Below, one piece after another: positions 51,376 to 60,997 of a DNA stretch of 64,000 bases. This stretch comes from Yoonia vestfoldensis DSM 16212 (GTDB lineage: Bacteria; Pseudomonadota; Alphaproteobacteria; Rhodobacterales; Rhodobacteraceae): positions 124,001 to 188,000 of the forward strand of contig NZ_KB907976.1 of assembly GCF_000382265.1 (NCBI RefSeq), read 5' to 3'. Under the pieces are notes generated by a model. The model was not told the origin of the DNA. It saw only the letters and a program-made list of their open reading frames with translations, and did no database searches. The translations under genes were made by a program, and so were the position numbers. Position 1 is the first letter of the stretch; the number at the start of each line of letters is the position of its first letter.

Positions 51376-52853
51376 ACGCTCCCCACAAGGTTGTCATCCG
51401 GACACCTGACCTGCCGCAAGCCAAGGCCTTTACCGATCCGAAAAAGGCGGTTGCGCGCCTGCACGAACTCTATGCCGCCTCTGTGCGGTTCCTGTCCGAA
51501 AATTTCGTCGCCGCCCTGCGCGATGGTCAGCCCGACGGGCGTTTCCGTGCGTTTTATCCCGAAATCCGGCTGACGACGACGACCCATGCCAAGATGGACA
51601 GCCGCTTGTCGTTTGGCCATGTCGCGGAACCGGGCACCTATGCCACGACCGTCACGCGGCCTGACCTGTTCCAAAGCTATCTGGAACAGCAGATCGACCT
51701 TTTGCTGAAAAGCCACGGTGTGCCTGTGGTGATCGGCACGTCCGACACCGTGATCCCGGTGCATTTTGCGGTGGCGAACGATGCCGGTGTGACGGTGCCG
51801 CAGGACGGGTCGATGGAATTCAACCTGCGCGACAATTTCGACGTGCCGGACCTGAGCACGACGCATGATGCCATCGTCAACGGGGCAGGTTTCACCTATC
51901 CCGACGGCGCGCGCCCGTTGGCGCCGTTTACAGCGCAGCGGATCGACTATTCGCTGGCGCGGCTGGCGCATTACACCGCGACCGCCCCCGAGCATTTCCA
52001 GAACCACGTACTGTTCACCAACTACCAGTTCTATGTCGAAGAATTCGAGGCTTTCGCCCGCAAGATGCTGGCAGATCCTGCCAGCGGCTACACCAGTTTC
52101 GTCAGCACCGGCAATGTCGAGATTACGGCCCATGACGCGCCGCTGCCGGTGCCCGCGAAACTGCCGCAGATGCCGACCTATCATCTGAAACGGGCGAACG
52201 GTGCGGGGATCACGCTGGTCAATATCGGCGTCGGCCCGTCAAATGCGAAAACCGCGACCGACCATATCGCCGTGCTGCGCCCGCATGCCTGGCTGATGGT
52301 CGGCCATTGCGCGGGCCTGCGCAATTCGCAACGCTTGGGCGATTTCGTGCTGGCGCATGCTTACTTACGCGAAGATCACGTGCTGGACGATGACCTGCCG
52401 GTCTGGGTCCCGATCCCCGCGCTGGCGGAAATCCAGATCGCGCTGCAAACCGCCGTGGCCGATGTGACGCAGCTCGAAGGGTACGAGCTGAAGCGCATCA
52501 TGCGCACCGGCACAGTGGCGACCATCGACAACCGCAACTGGGAACTGCGCGAACAGGCAGGGCCGGTGCAACGCTTGTCGCAATCCCGCGCGATTGCGCT
52601 GGACATGGAAAGTGCCACCATCGCCGCCAACGGTTTCCGGTTCCGCGTGCCCTATGGCACCCTGCTGTGCGTGTCCGACAAGCCGCTGCATGGCGAGTTG
52701 AAACTGCCCGGCATGGCGTCAGAGTTCTATAAAACACAGGTTGCAGCGCATCTGATGATCGGCATCCGGGCCATGGAACTGCTGCGCGAAATGCCGCTGG
52801 AACGCATCCATAGCCGCAAATTGCGCAGTTTCGAGGAGACAGCCTTCCTCTGA
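51372..52853 (+). CDS. amn: AMP nucleosidase
   Basis: Amn splits AMP into adenine and ribose 5-phosphate; with Ade it makes hypoxanthine from AMP. The 493-aa protein has an N-terminal family-specific domain (TTTTHAKMDSRLSFGHV, PIHF-like VIPVHFAVAN). The C-terminal phosphorylase fold shows GVGPSNAKTATDHIAVLRPHAWLMVGHC, MESATIAANGFRFRVPYGTLLCVSDKP, and LHGELKLPGMAS. The tight coupling to ade supports a shared purine salvage role. Confidence 0.95.
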   Translation: MNAPHKVVIRTPDLPQAKAFTDPKKAVARLHELYAASVRFLSENFVAALRDGQPDGRFRAFYPEIRLTTTTHAKMDSRLSFGHVAEPGTYATTVTRPDLFQSYLEQQIDLLLKSHGVPVVIGTSDTVIPVHFAVANDAGVTVPQDGSMEFNLRDNFDVPDLSTTHDAIVNGAGFTYPDGARPLAPFTAQRIDYSLARLAHYTATAPEHFQNHVLFTNYQFYVEEFEAFARKMLADPASGYTSFVSTGNVEITAHDAPLPVPAKLPQMPTYHLKRANGAGITLVNIGVGPSNAKTATDHIAVLRPHAWLMVGHCAGLRNSQRLGDFVLAHAYLREDHVLDDDLPVWVPIPALAEIQIALQTAVADVTQLEGYELKRIMRTGTVATIDNRNWELREQAGPVQRLSQSRAIALDMESATIAANGFRFRVPYGTLLCVSDKPLHGELKLPGMASEFYKTQVAAHLMIGIRAMELLREMPLERIHSRKLRSFEETAFL

Positions 52854-52906
52854 CCCTATAAAAAAGGCGGATAATTGCGTTTTTGCCTTGTCAGGAGCCG
52901 CTATTC

Positions 52907-52924
52907 GTTGTGGTGTACCACAAC
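52907..52924. promoter_or_regulatory. 18-bp inverted repeat over the HU-gene promoter
   Basis: GTTGTGGT-GT-ACCACAAC is a perfect 8-bp inverted repeat with a 2-bp centre. It overlaps a likely promoter: TTGTGG (52908-52913), 17 bases, TTATAT (52931-52936), about 50 bp ahead of the HU ATG. It looks like a dimeric repressor operator; the regulator is unknown. Confidence 0.5.
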
Positions 52925-52985
52925 ATACCGTTATATGGGCGGGTAATAGGCCCTACAGATGGGGCAAATGAGGGAGACCAGTAAC

Positions 52986-53276
52986 ATGGCGACGAAACCG
53001 ATGACCAAAGCGCAGCTGGTTGCTGCAATTGCCGATCAGACAGGCATGGACAAAAAAGCTGCCGGTGCAGCGCTGGATGCCGTGACAGGCATCATCACAT
53101 CCGAAGTGGCTGGCGGCGGTGCTGTCACACTGCCCGGCGTCGGCAAGATCTATTGCCGCGAGCGTCCAGAGCGGATGGTGCGCAACCCCGCCACGGGCGA
53201 GCAGATCAAGAAAGAGGCCGACAAGGTCGTCAAAGTCACGATCGCCAAGGCGCTGAAAGACAGCGTCAACGGCTAA
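52986..53276 (+). CDS. HU-family DNA-binding protein
   Basis: HU bends DNA and compacts the nucleoid. From the ATG at 52986 (MATKPMTKAQLVAAIADQTG) the protein is 96 aa. It has the N-terminal helical dimer region, VTLPGVGKIYCRERPERMVRNPATGE (the DNA-binding arm with its RNPATG), and a basic C-terminal helix. A monocistronic layout with its own promoter-like region and terminator is seen. Confidence 0.94.
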   Translation: MATKPMTKAQLVAAIADQTGMDKKAAGAALDAVTGIITSEVAGGGAVTLPGVGKIYCRERPERMVRNPATGEQIKKEADKVVKVTIAKALKDSVNG

Positions 53277-53309
53277 GCCATCGGGCCTTGTGCCGGATGC
53301 GAAATCAGG

Positions 53310-53339
53310 AAAGGGTCGCCCCAACAGGCGGCCCTTTTT
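53310..53339 (+). terminator. Rho-independent terminator after the HU gene
   Basis: The stem AAGGGTCGCC with GGCGGCCCTT (one G-T pair), a CCAACA loop and a run of five T residues lies 34 bp after the HU stop codon and just before the EamA gene. Confidence 0.8.
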
Positions 53340-53351
53340 GCGTGAGGTGAC

Positions 53352-54245
53352 ATGGATATCAAAGCGGTCCTGATGGGTCTTGCCTTCGCGTTCATGTGGT
53401 CCTCGGCCTTTACCTCGGCGCGGGTGATCGTGGAATATGCGCCGCCCCTGTCGGCACTGGCGCTGCGGTTCCTGATTTCCGGCCTGATCGGCGTGGGCAT
53501 CGCGTGGTTGCTGGGCCAGTCCGCGCGGCTGACACGGCGGCAATGGACCGGGGTGCTGGTCTTTGGCATGTGCCAGAACGCGCTTTACCTCGGTCTGAAC
53601 TTTGTCGCGATGCAAACGATCCCCGCGTCGCTTGCCGCGATCATTGCCTCGACCATGCCGCTGCTGGTCGCGCTTGTCGGCTGGGTGGTGTTCGGCACGC
53701 GTGTGCGCCCCTTGGGGATTGCAGGGCTGTCGGCGGGTGTCGTCGGCGTCGTGCTGATCATGGGCGCGCGGATTCAAGGCGGCGTCGATATCTTTGGCCT
53801 GATCCTTTGCGTGATCGGGGTGATTTCACTGACCATCGCCACGCTGGCGGTGCTGGGCGCATCCTCTGGCGGCAATGTGCTGATGATCGTGGGTCTGCAG
53901 ATGCTGGTCGGGTCGGCGCTGCTCTGGATACCTGCGCTGACGCTGGAAGACTGGGTCGTCACATGGAACTGGCAGCTGATCGTTGCCTTTATCTACACGG
54001 TGCTGGTGCCGGGGCTGGCGGCGACGCTGGTTTGGTTCCTGCTGGTGGGCCGGATCGGCGCGGTCAAAGCGTCGACATTCCACTTTCTGAACCCGTTTCT
54101 GGGGGTCGCCGTGGCGGCTGTGCTGCTGGACGAACAGATAGGCCCGCTCGACGTGGTCGGCGTGATCATCATCGCGCTGGGCATTCTGGCCGTACAACTG
54201 TCGCGTCAGCCCGCGCCGATCACACCGCGCACGCCGCCCGTCTGA
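53352..54245 (+). CDS. EamA/DMT-family transporter
   Basis: The 297-aa protein has about ten hydrophobic segments in two EamA repeats: [21 protein letters not shown] opens the first, and the second ends with [30 protein letters not shown]. It belongs to the drug/metabolite transporter superfamily; the substrate is unknown. It converges with aroC and overlaps its 3' end by 40 bp. Confidence 0.88.
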   Translation: MDIKAVLMGLAFAFMWSSAFTSARVIVEYAPPLSALALRFLISGLIGVGIAWLLGQSARLTRRQWTGVLVFGMCQNALYLGLNFVAMQTIPASLAAIIASTMPLLVALVGWVVFGTRVRPLGIAGLSAGVVGVVLIMGARIQGGVDIFGLILCVIGVISLTIATLAVLGASSGGNVLMIVGLQMLVGSALLWIPALTLEDWVVTWNWQLIVAFIYTVLVPGLAATLVWFLLVGRIGAVKASTFHFLNPFLGVAVAAVLLDEQIGPLDVVGVIIIALGILAVQLSRQPAPITPRTPPV

Positions 54246-55315
54246 CCGCGGTCCAGCAGCAGGTGGTCAAGGATCACGCAGGCCATCATCGCCTCGCCCA
54301 CCGGCACGGCGCGGATCCCGACGCAGGGGTCGTGGCGGCCTTTGGTGATGACTTCCGTGGGCGAGCCATCCATCATGATCGACTTGCGCGGTGACAGGAT
54401 CGAGGATGTCGGTTTCACGGCGAACCGCACGACGATGTCCTGCCCTGTGCTGATCCCGCCAAGGATGCCGCCAGCATGGTTGGATGAATATTCCGGCCCG
54501 TTTGGCCCCATGAAAATCTCGTCCGCGTTATCGCGGCCTGTCAGTGCGGCGGCGGCCATGCCTTCGCCGATTTCGACACCTTTGACGGCGTTGATCGACA
54601 TCATCGCAGCGGCCAGATCAGTGTCTAACTTGGCATAAACGGGCGCACCGATACCTGCCGGCACACCGCGCGCCACGACCTCGATGATTGCGCCGACGGA
54701 ATTATGATCGTCCTTGCGCAGCCATGTCAGATACTCGTTCCATTCGGCAGCGGCCTGCGCATCGGGGCAGAAAAAATCATTGCGGTCGATTTCATCCCAA
54801 TCCATCCGCGTGCGGTCGATCTGCTTGGTGCCCATCTGGGTCATGTAGCCTTTGATCTGCATATTCGGCGCAATCAGCTTGATCGCCTCGCGCGCCACAC
54901 CGCCCGCCGCCACACGCGACGCGGTTTCACGCGCCGAGGATCGCCCGCCGCCGCGCGGATCACGCAACCCGTATTTCTGGTGATAGGTGATATCGGCATG
55001 ACCGGGGCGGAACGTGTTGAGGATATCGCCGTAATCCTTGGACCGCTGGTCGGTGTTGCGGATCATCAGCTGAATCGGCGTGCCGGCCGTGCGCCCCTCA
55101 TAGACGCCGGACAGGATTTCGACCGCATCGGGTTCATTCCGCTGGGTCGTGTTCTTGTTCAGACCGGGGCGGCGTTTGTCGAGCCATTGCTGGATCATCG
55201 CAGGCTCCAGCGGCACACCCGGCGGGCAGCCATCGACCGTGGCACCCAAGGCAGGCCCGTGGCTTTCGCCCCAAGTGGTGAACCGGAACAAATGACCGAA
55301 ACTGTTGATGGACAT
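54206..55315 (-). CDS. aroC: Chorismate synthase
   Basis: AroC forms chorismate from EPSP with reduced FMN, the last common aromatic pathway step. The 369-aa protein has the start [23 protein letters not shown], the signature [26 protein letters not shown], and RNADEI-type [35 protein letters not shown]. The start is the ATG at 55315, with the thiamine riboswitch region divergent upstream. Confidence 0.96.
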   Translation of the reverse strand: MSINSFGHLFRFTTWGESHGPALGATVDGCPPGVPLEPAMIQQWLDKRRPGLNKNTTQRNEPDAVEILSGVYEGRTAGTPIQLMIRNTDQRSKDYGDILNTFRPGHADITYHQKYGLRDPRGGGRSSARETASRVAAGGVAREAIKLIAPNMQIKGYMTQMGTKQIDRTRMDWDEIDRNDFFCPDAQAAAEWNEYLTWLRKDDHNSVGAIIEVVARGVPAGIGAPVYAKLDTDLAAAMMSINAVKGVEIGEGMAAAALTGRDNADEIFMGPNGPEYSSNHAGGILGGISTGQDIVVRFAVKPTSSILSPRKSIMMDGSPTEVITKGRHDPCVGIRAVPVGEAMMACVILDHLLLDRGQTGGVRGVIGAG

Positions 55316-55375
55316 GGCAAACCCCTGTTTGGGAACGGTCTAGCGGGCGGACGGAACAGGCTCAAGAGGTTTCCC

Positions 55376-55404
55376 TTGCACCTGCCCGCGTTCCACCCTA
55401 GCTT
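55376..55404 (+). promoter_or_regulatory. Putative promoter of the thiBPQ operon
   Basis: TTGCAC (55376-55381), 17 bases, TAGCTT (55399-55404) lies just ahead of the TPP riboswitch at a distance that would put the transcript start at its 5' edge. Pattern match only. Confidence 0.4.
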
Positions 55405-55410
55405 CCGCCC

Positions 55411-55490
55411 CACCTCGGGGTGCCTTCACTGGCTGAGATGCGTTTGCAGACCCGTTGAACCTGAACCGGTTAGGACCGGCGGAGGGAAGG
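55411..55490 (+). promoter_or_regulatory. TPP (THI-box) riboswitch
   Basis: The conserved blocks of the thiamine pyrophosphate aptamer are present in order: CTCGGGGTGCC, GGCTGAGATG, ACCCGTTGAACCTGAACCGG, TTAGGACCGGCGGAGGGAAGG. It lies directly ahead of the thiamine transporter genes, so TPP binding should shut off uptake. Close spacing to the ribosome-binding site of thiB suggests translational control. Confidence 0.95.
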
Positions 55491-55539
55491 TATGGCAATC
55501 CCGCTATCCCCCAATCCGCCCGTGCATTTGGAGGATAGA

Positions 55540-56529
55540 ATGCAACATTCCATTTATCTGCCACTTGTCGCGGGATTTGCGCTTTGTGCCAGCGGCACAG
55601 TCGCGCAAACCCCCGTGCTGCAAGTGATGACCTACGACAGTTTCGTCAGCGAATGGGGCCCCGGCCCCGCGATTGAAGCGGCGTTCGAGGAAACCTGCGG
55701 CTGCGATCTGCAATTCATCGGCACGGGCGACGGGGCTGCCCTGCTCGCGCGTTTGCAGTTGGAAGGGCCCCGGACCGAGGCTGATATCGTGCTTGGCCTC
55801 GATACCAACCTGATCGCCGCCGCGCGCGAAACGGACCTCTTCGCGCCGCACGGCGTTGATGTCGCGCTTGACCTGCCGATCACATGGGACGATCCCGATT
55901 TTCTGCCGTTCGACTGGGGCTATTTCGCTTTTGTTGGCAATGAAGGTGCCGAAGCACCGACATCCCTGCGCGCCTTGGCCGACAGCGACATCCGGATCGT
56001 CATTCAGGACCCGCGGTCATCCACCCCCGGCCTTGGCCTGCTGATGTGGGTCAAGACGGCCTATCCTGACACTGCGGCCGATCTGTGGGCCGATCTTGCG
56101 GACAATATCGTCACCGTCACCCCCGGTTGGTCCGAGGCTTATGGGCTGTTCCTTGAAGGCGAAGCCGACGCTGTCCTGTCCTACACCACCTCGCCCGCCT
56201 ATCACCTGATCGCGGAAGAGGATGACAGCAAGGTCGCATGGGCCTTTGAAGAAGGGCATTACATGCAGGTCGAAGTCGCAGCCAAGGTCGCTGGCACCGA
56301 CCAGCCGGAACTCGCGGACCAGTTTCTGGCCTTCATGGTGTCCGATGCGTTTCAGTCCGTCATCCCGACAACCAACTGGATGTATCCCGCCGTGGTGCCC
56401 GAGGGTGGCCTGCCCGCCGGGTTCGAGACGCTGATCGTCCCTGAAACAGCCCTGCTGCTGTCCCCAGAGGATGCCGCAGCCATTCGTGATGTGGCACTGG
56501 ATGAATGGCGCAACGCGCTGTCGCAATAG
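55540..56529 (+). CDS. thiB: Thiamine ABC transporter, substrate-binding protein
   Basis: ThiB binds thiamine and its phosphates in the periplasm. From the ATG at 55540, with GGAGG just upstream, the protein is 329 aa with a signal peptide ending near SGTVAQ. A longer frame to 55492 would add residues ahead of the signal sequence and is rejected. Family segments are VMTYDSFVSEWGPGPAIEAAFEETCGC, GLDTNLIAAARETDLFAPHG, and FDWGYFAFVGNEG. It overlaps thiP by 25 bp. Confidence 0.93.
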   Translation: MQHSIYLPLVAGFALCASGTVAQTPVLQVMTYDSFVSEWGPGPAIEAAFEETCGCDLQFIGTGDGAALLARLQLEGPRTEADIVLGLDTNLIAAARETDLFAPHGVDVALDLPITWDDPDFLPFDWGYFAFVGNEGAEAPTSLRALADSDIRIVIQDPRSSTPGLGLLMWVKTAYPDTAADLWADLADNIVTVTPGWSEAYGLFLEGEADAVLSYTTSPAYHLIAEEDDSKVAWAFEEGHYMQVEVAAKVAGTDQPELADQFLAFMVSDAFQSVIPTTNWMYPAVVPEGGLPAGFETLIVPETALLLSPEDAAAIRDVALDEWRNALSQ

Positions 56530-58034
56530 CACCACGCTGGCCCGGTGCCGCTGCTGCGGCGCTGGTGCTGGTGCTGACCATTGGCACGCTGGCCGCTGTC
56601 GGTTGGCGTGCCGAATGGCAGCGCGGACTGTCGCCTGCTGATTGGGCGGCAATCCGGTTCACCATCACCCAAGCGCTGGTGTCCGCAGGGCTGAGCGTGC
56701 TGCTGGCTATTCCCGTCGCGCGCGCCCTTGCGCGGCGGCGGTTTCGGGGGCGGTCGGCCTTGATCACGCTGATGGGCGCGCCGTTTCTGTTGCCGGTGGT
56801 CGTCGCTGTCATCGGGCTGCTCGCCGTGTTCGGCCGCGGGGGCATGGTGAACAGTGGCTTGGCTTGGCTGGGCCTGCCAACGATCACGATTTTCGGCTTT
56901 CATGGCGTCGTGCTGGCGCATGTGTTTTTCAACCTGCCACTCGCGATCCGGCTGATCCTGCAAGGCTGGCTGGCGATCCCGGCGGAACGGTTCCGTCTGG
57001 CCGCATCGCTGAACGCGCCGGTAGGGCGGTTGCTGGAATGGCCGATGCTGCGCAGCGTGGTGCCGGGGGTTTTCCTTGTCATCTTCCTGATCTGCCTGAC
57101 CAGTTTCGCAGTGGCATTGACGCTGGGTGGCGGGCCGCGCGCCACGACGGTCGAGCTTGCGATCTATCAGGCGCTACGGTTCGATTTCGATCTGGGGCGC
57201 GCATCCTTGCTGGCTTGCGTGCAATTCGGGCTGTGCGTTCTGGCGGCGGCCATCGTCTGGCGGTTGTCCTTGGTCGATACAATGGGCGTGGGGCTGGACC
57301 GTGTCGTGCAGCGCTGGGACCTGCGCTGGCCGGTGGCGGATTACCTGATGATCGCATTGGTCGCGGCGTTTCTATTCACCCCGCTTGCCATGGTCGTGTG
57401 GCGCGGCGTGCCGGGCCTGATGCTGCTGCCTGCCGATGTCTGGGCGGCGGCGGTCCGGTCGGTGATTGTCTCTGCTGCCTCGGCGGTGCTGTGCGTCTGC
57501 ATGGCGCTGGCGCTTGCCTTGCGCGGCGGGACACTGACTGCCATCGTCGGGGTGATCCCTTTGGCGGCGTCGGGGCTGGTCGTGGGGACGGGGGCGTTTC
57601 TGCTGGTCTATCAGTTCATCAATCCCGCACATCTCGCCCTGCCGATCACCATACTGGTGAACGCGACGCTTGCCTTGCCGTTCGCTCTGCGCGCGATTGG
57701 GCAGGCGGTAGATGGGATCGACCGCAATTTCGGGCGCCTCGGGGCCAGCCTTGGTCTGTCGCGCTGGGCTTGGGTCCGCATCGTTGTGCTGCCGCGCATA
57801 CGCCGCCCTTTGGGGTTCGGTGCGGGGCTTGCGGCTGCCTTGTCGATGGGCGACCTTGGCGTGATCACCTTGTTTGCGGGCGAGGCCCAGCAGACTTTGC
57901 CACTGGCCATGTATCGCCTGATGGGTGCTTACCGGATGGAGGCAGCGGCGGGTGCTGCGCTGGTCCTGCTGGTGCTCAGCTTCGCCGCGTTCTGGATCTG
58001 CGATCAAAGGGGGCGCGGCGATGCTGATCTGTGA
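56505..58034 (+). CDS. thiP: Thiamine ABC transporter, permease
   Basis: ThiP is a fused double permease of about 12 membrane spans. The 509-aa protein holds two copies of the ABC inner-membrane domain, with EAA-like loops at LQGWLAIPAERFRLAASLNAP in the first half and DGIDRNFGRLGASLGLSRWAW in the second. It lies between thiB and thiQ, overlapping both, behind the TPP riboswitch. Confidence 0.93.
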   Translation: MAQRAVAIAPRWPGAAAAALVLVLTIGTLAAVGWRAEWQRGLSPADWAAIRFTITQALVSAGLSVLLAIPVARALARRRFRGRSALITLMGAPFLLPVVVAVIGLLAVFGRGGMVNSGLAWLGLPTITIFGFHGVVLAHVFFNLPLAIRLILQGWLAIPAERFRLAASLNAPVGRLLEWPMLRSVVPGVFLVIFLICLTSFAVALTLGGGPRATTVELAIYQALRFDFDLGRASLLACVQFGLCVLAAAIVWRLSLVDTMGVGLDRVVQRWDLRWPVADYLMIALVAAFLFTPLAMVVWRGVPGLMLLPADVWAAAVRSVIVSAASAVLCVCMALALALRGGTLTAIVGVIPLAASGLVVGTGAFLLVYQFINPAHLALPITILVNATLALPFALRAIGQAVDGIDRNFGRLGASLGLSRWAWVRIVVLPRIRRPLGFGAGLAAALSMGDLGVITLFAGEAQQTLPLAMYRLMGAYRMEAAAGAALVLLVLSFAAFWICDQRGRGDADL

Positions 58035-58713
58035 CAATCTGGTGATCGAACAGGATGATTTTCGCCTGACTGCCGATATTGCATTCGGCGCAGGCATGAT
58101 CATGGCGCTGATCGGGCCATCGGGGGCGGGCAAATCCACCTTGCTGGCCGCGCTGGCCGGGTTCCTGTCGCCTGATGCCGGGCGCGTTTTGTGGCAAGGC
58201 AGGGACCTGGCCCCGTTGCCACCGGGCCAGCGGCCGGTCAGTGCGATCTTTCAGGACAACAACCTGTTTCCGCATTTGACCATTTCCCAGAACATCGGTC
58301 TGGCGCTGCGTCCCTCTCTGCGCCTTTCGCGCCACGAAAGGGCGGCCGTTGGTCAGGTGCTCGAATCGGTCGGTCTGGCGGGGCTTGCTGACCGCAAGCC
58401 CGCCGCCTTGTCAGGTGGCCAGCAAAGCCGAGCCGCGCTGGGGCGGGTGCTGCTGGCGGATCGGCCTGTCGTGCTGTTGGATGAACCCTTTGCCGCCCTT
58501 GGGCCCGGATTGAAGGACGAAATGCTGGACCTGGTGAAAACCAAGCTTGGCGCGGCAGGGCGCACCATCCTGATGGTCACGCATGATCCCGCTGATGCCA
58601 AACGCATCGCCGATCAGGCGGTGTTCGTTGGCGATGGGCGGGTCACGCCGCCTGTCGCAACACAGACTTTCTTTGATAACCCGTCACCTGCGCTCATAGC
58701 CTATCTGGGTTAA
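58021..58713 (+). CDS. thiQ: Thiamine ABC transporter, ATP-binding protein
   Basis: ThiQ energises thiamine uptake. From the ATG at 58021 the protein is 230 aa with Walker A GPSGAGKSTLLAALAG, the ABC signature LSGGQQSRAALGRVL, Walker B PVVLLDEPFAALGP, and the switch histidine in ILMVTHDPADA. Its ATG lies inside the end of thiP, and a terminator follows. Confidence 0.95.
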   Translation: MLICDNLVIEQDDFRLTADIAFGAGMIMALIGPSGAGKSTLLAALAGFLSPDAGRVLWQGRDLAPLPPGQRPVSAIFQDNNLFPHLTISQNIGLALRPSLRLSRHERAAVGQVLESVGLAGLADRKPAALSGGQQSRAALGRVLLADRPVVLLDEPFAALGPGLKDEMLDLVKTKLGAAGRTILMVTHDPADAKRIADQAVFVGDGRVTPPVATQTFFDNPSPALIAYLG

Positions 58714-58715
58714 CG

Positions 58716-58745
58716 AAAAAGGCCCGCCAGATTGGCGGGCCTTTT
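58716..58745. terminator. Rho-independent terminator between thiQ and petC
   Basis: GGCCCGCCA and TGGCGGGCC pair perfectly around a GAT loop, with AAAAA before and TTTT after. It can serve both the plus-strand thiBPQ transcript and the minus-strand pet transcript, which converge here. Confidence 0.88.
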
Positions 58746-58768
58746 GTCGCTTGCAGCCAGTGCAGGCC

Positions 58769-59635
58769 TTAGGCTTTTTTGTTTTTGTAGGGTGCCCAGA
58801 GGCGTTTGTTGGTGAGGTACAACAGGACTGACAGCACCGTCAGGAACAGAACGCCCGTCAGACCAGCCTGCTTGCGCGCCATCATCTTGGGTTCGGCGGT
58901 CCACATCAGGAATGATGCAACATCCATTGCCACGGCTTCCAACTCGGTCGAGCTGCCATCGGCAAAGTCCACGTCATCGCCATACAGCGGGGGTGCCATC
59001 GCGATCCAGCTTCCCGGGACGAGATGTTCGCCGTGTTCACCTTTGCAGCTTTCAGGGAAACCACCGGCCGCAAAAGCGACGTTGTAGTACCCGTCCATCG
59101 GGTCGCTTTCGAGCGCGCATTCGGGTTCGTCGACGTAACCCGTCATCAGTGACGCGATGTATTCGGCACCACCCATGCCCTGAAGCAATTGCGCGATGCC
59201 GGTGCCATACGGGCCGGAAAAACCTGCACGCGCTTTTGCCATCAACGTCAGGTCCGGTGCGTTCGACAGGTTCGACATCGGGAACTTGTCTGCCGGTGTG
59301 GCGGGGCGGAAATCGCCTTCGCCATCGAACAGGGCCTGATCGAACACCTCGTAGAATTCGGCATAGGCGCGCATCTGGTCTTCTGGCAGACTAGGCCCGC
59401 CTTCATCCGACAGGTTGCGGAACGACAGATACTGCAAGCCATGGCACGCGGCGCATATCTCGGTGTAGACCTGAAGGCCGCGTTGCAATTGCATCTGGTC
59501 GAACTGGCCGAACGGGCCCTCGAACGGGAAGGCGTAATCTGTCACTTCGATCTCTGCGCCCGCTGCGATCGCTTGCCCTGATGTCAGGGCAAGCGCTGCC
59601 GCGGCGGCGAGCGTGACTTTACGGATCATATTCAT
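58769..59635 (-). CDS. petC: Cytochrome c1 of the bc1 complex
   Basis: Cytochrome c1 takes electrons from the Rieske protein and gives them to cytochrome c2. The 288-aa precursor has a signal peptide (ending about SGQAIAAG), the heme site CAACHG near residue 61, the RPAT/PxxxFPMSNLSNAPDLTLMAKAR segment, the GxPx region WIAMAPPLYGDDV, and a C-terminal membrane anchor (GVLFLTVLSVLLYLTNKRLW). It is the last gene of petABC. Confidence 0.96.
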   Translation of the reverse strand: MNMIRKVTLAAAAALALTSGQAIAAGAEIEVTDYAFPFEGPFGQFDQMQLQRGLQVYTEICAACHGLQYLSFRNLSDEGGPSLPEDQMRAYAEFYEVFDQALFDGEGDFRPATPADKFPMSNLSNAPDLTLMAKARAGFSGPYGTGIAQLLQGMGGAEYIASLMTGYVDEPECALESDPMDGYYNVAFAAGGFPESCKGEHGEHLVPGSWIAMAPPLYGDDVDFADGSSTELEAVAMDVASFLMWTAEPKMMARKQAGLTGVLFLTVLSVLLYLTNKRLWAPYKNKKA

Positions 59636-59644
59636 CGGTCTTCC

Positions 59645-60985
59645 TCACTCGGCCGGGTTGGCGACAGGTGCGCTGTCGCTTTTCGGCGCGTAATGCGCGT
59701 TATAGTCGTCTTCGATCGTCGCAGGCGGCGTCAGCGGCTTTTCAATGACGCCCAGCAGCGGCAGGATCACCAGGAAATAGGCGAACCAGTAGGTCGAAGC
59801 GATCAGCGAAATCAGGTCGTAAGGCGATTCCGCCGGGCGCGCGCCCACCCACATCAGGACGAAGAAATCGACCACCAGCAGCCAGAACCACCATTTGAAC
59901 ATCGGGCGATAGCGACCGGAACGGACCGTGGATGTGTCCAGCCATGGTGCAAGCGCCATGACCACGATCGCGCCGAACATCGCCAGAACACCAAAGAACT
60001 TGGCGTCGATGATCCCAAAGCTCAGGAACTGGACGATCTGCACGACCCAAACGTCGGCGGTAAAGGCCCGCAGGATCGCGTAGAACGGCAGGAAATACCA
60101 TTCCGGCACGATATGCGCGGGTGTCGCCAGCGGGTTCGCAGGGATGTAGTTGTCAGGGTGCCCCAGATAGTTTGGCATGAAACCGACGATCGCCACAAAC
60201 ACGGCCAGGATGATCGCCAGCGCGAACAGGTCCTTGATCACGAAATAGGGCCAGAACGGCAGTGTGTCTTTCTCTGCGTCTTCTTTCGACGTGCGGCGGA
60301 CTTCGACGCCGGTCGGGTTGTTGTTGCCCGTCGTGTGGAAGGCCCAGATGTGCACGATCGTCAGGCCCAGCAGGATGAAGGGCAGCAGATAGTGAAGCGA
60401 GAAGAAGCGGTTCAGCGCAGGCTGACCAACAGCGGTTGCACCCAGAAGCCATGTTTGCACGCTTTCCCCGATGAACGGGATCGCGCCGAACAGGCCGGTG
60501 ATCACGGCAGTGCCGTGGAAGGACATCTGGCCCCATGGCAGCACATACCCCATGAAGGCGGTGCCCATCATCAAAAGATACATCAGCATCCCGATGATCC
60601 ATGTCACTTCACGGGGGGCTTTGTACGACCCGTAGTAAAGTGACCGGAAGATGTGCGCATAGACAGCGACAAAGAACAGCGATGCGCCGTTCTGGTGGAA
60701 ATAGCGGATCATGTGGCCGCCGTTCACGTCACGCATGATGTGCTCGACCGACGCAAACGCCATGTCCACATGTGGAATGTAATGCATCACAAGCACGATG
60801 CCGGTGATGATCTGCATCACCAGCGTGAAGACCAGCACGATGCCCCAGATCCACATCCAGTTCAGGTTGCGGGGGGTCGGCAGCACCAAAGTGTCATAAA
60901 GCAGCCCGACGATGGGCAGCCGCGAATGCAGCCATTTTTCACCGTTGGACTTCGGTTCGTAATGGTCGTGGGGGATACCAGCCAT
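59645..60985 (-). CDS. petB: Cytochrome b of the bc1 complex
   Basis: Cytochrome b carries the two b hemes and both quinone sites. The 446-aa protein has eight spans, heme-ligand regions in [22 protein letters not shown] and [15 protein letters not shown], the [22 protein letters not shown] segment, and the Qo-site PEWY in [19 protein letters not shown]. It lies between petA and petC with short gaps. Confidence 0.97.
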   Translation of the reverse strand: MAGIPHDHYEPKSNGEKWLHSRLPIVGLLYDTLVLPTPRNLNWMWIWGIVLVFTLVMQIITGIVLVMHYIPHVDMAFASVEHIMRDVNGGHMIRYFHQNGASLFFVAVYAHIFRSLYYGSYKAPREVTWIIGMLMYLLMMGTAFMGYVLPWGQMSFHGTAVITGLFGAIPFIGESVQTWLLGATAVGQPALNRFFSLHYLLPFILLGLTIVHIWAFHTTGNNNPTGVEVRRTSKEDAEKDTLPFWPYFVIKDLFALAIILAVFVAIVGFMPNYLGHPDNYIPANPLATPAHIVPEWYFLPFYAILRAFTADVWVVQIVQFLSFGIIDAKFFGVLAMFGAIVVMALAPWLDTSTVRSGRYRPMFKWWFWLLVVDFFVLMWVGARPAESPYDLISLIASTYWFAYFLVILPLLGVIEKPLTPPATIEDDYNAHYAPKSDSAPVANPAE

Positions 60986-60997
60986 GGATCGCTCTCC

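Noticed and set aside
52855-52886. Terminator-like A-run and T-run after amn
   Set aside because: The potential stem is short and mismatched (AAAAAGGC against GCGTTTTT), so it is not called.
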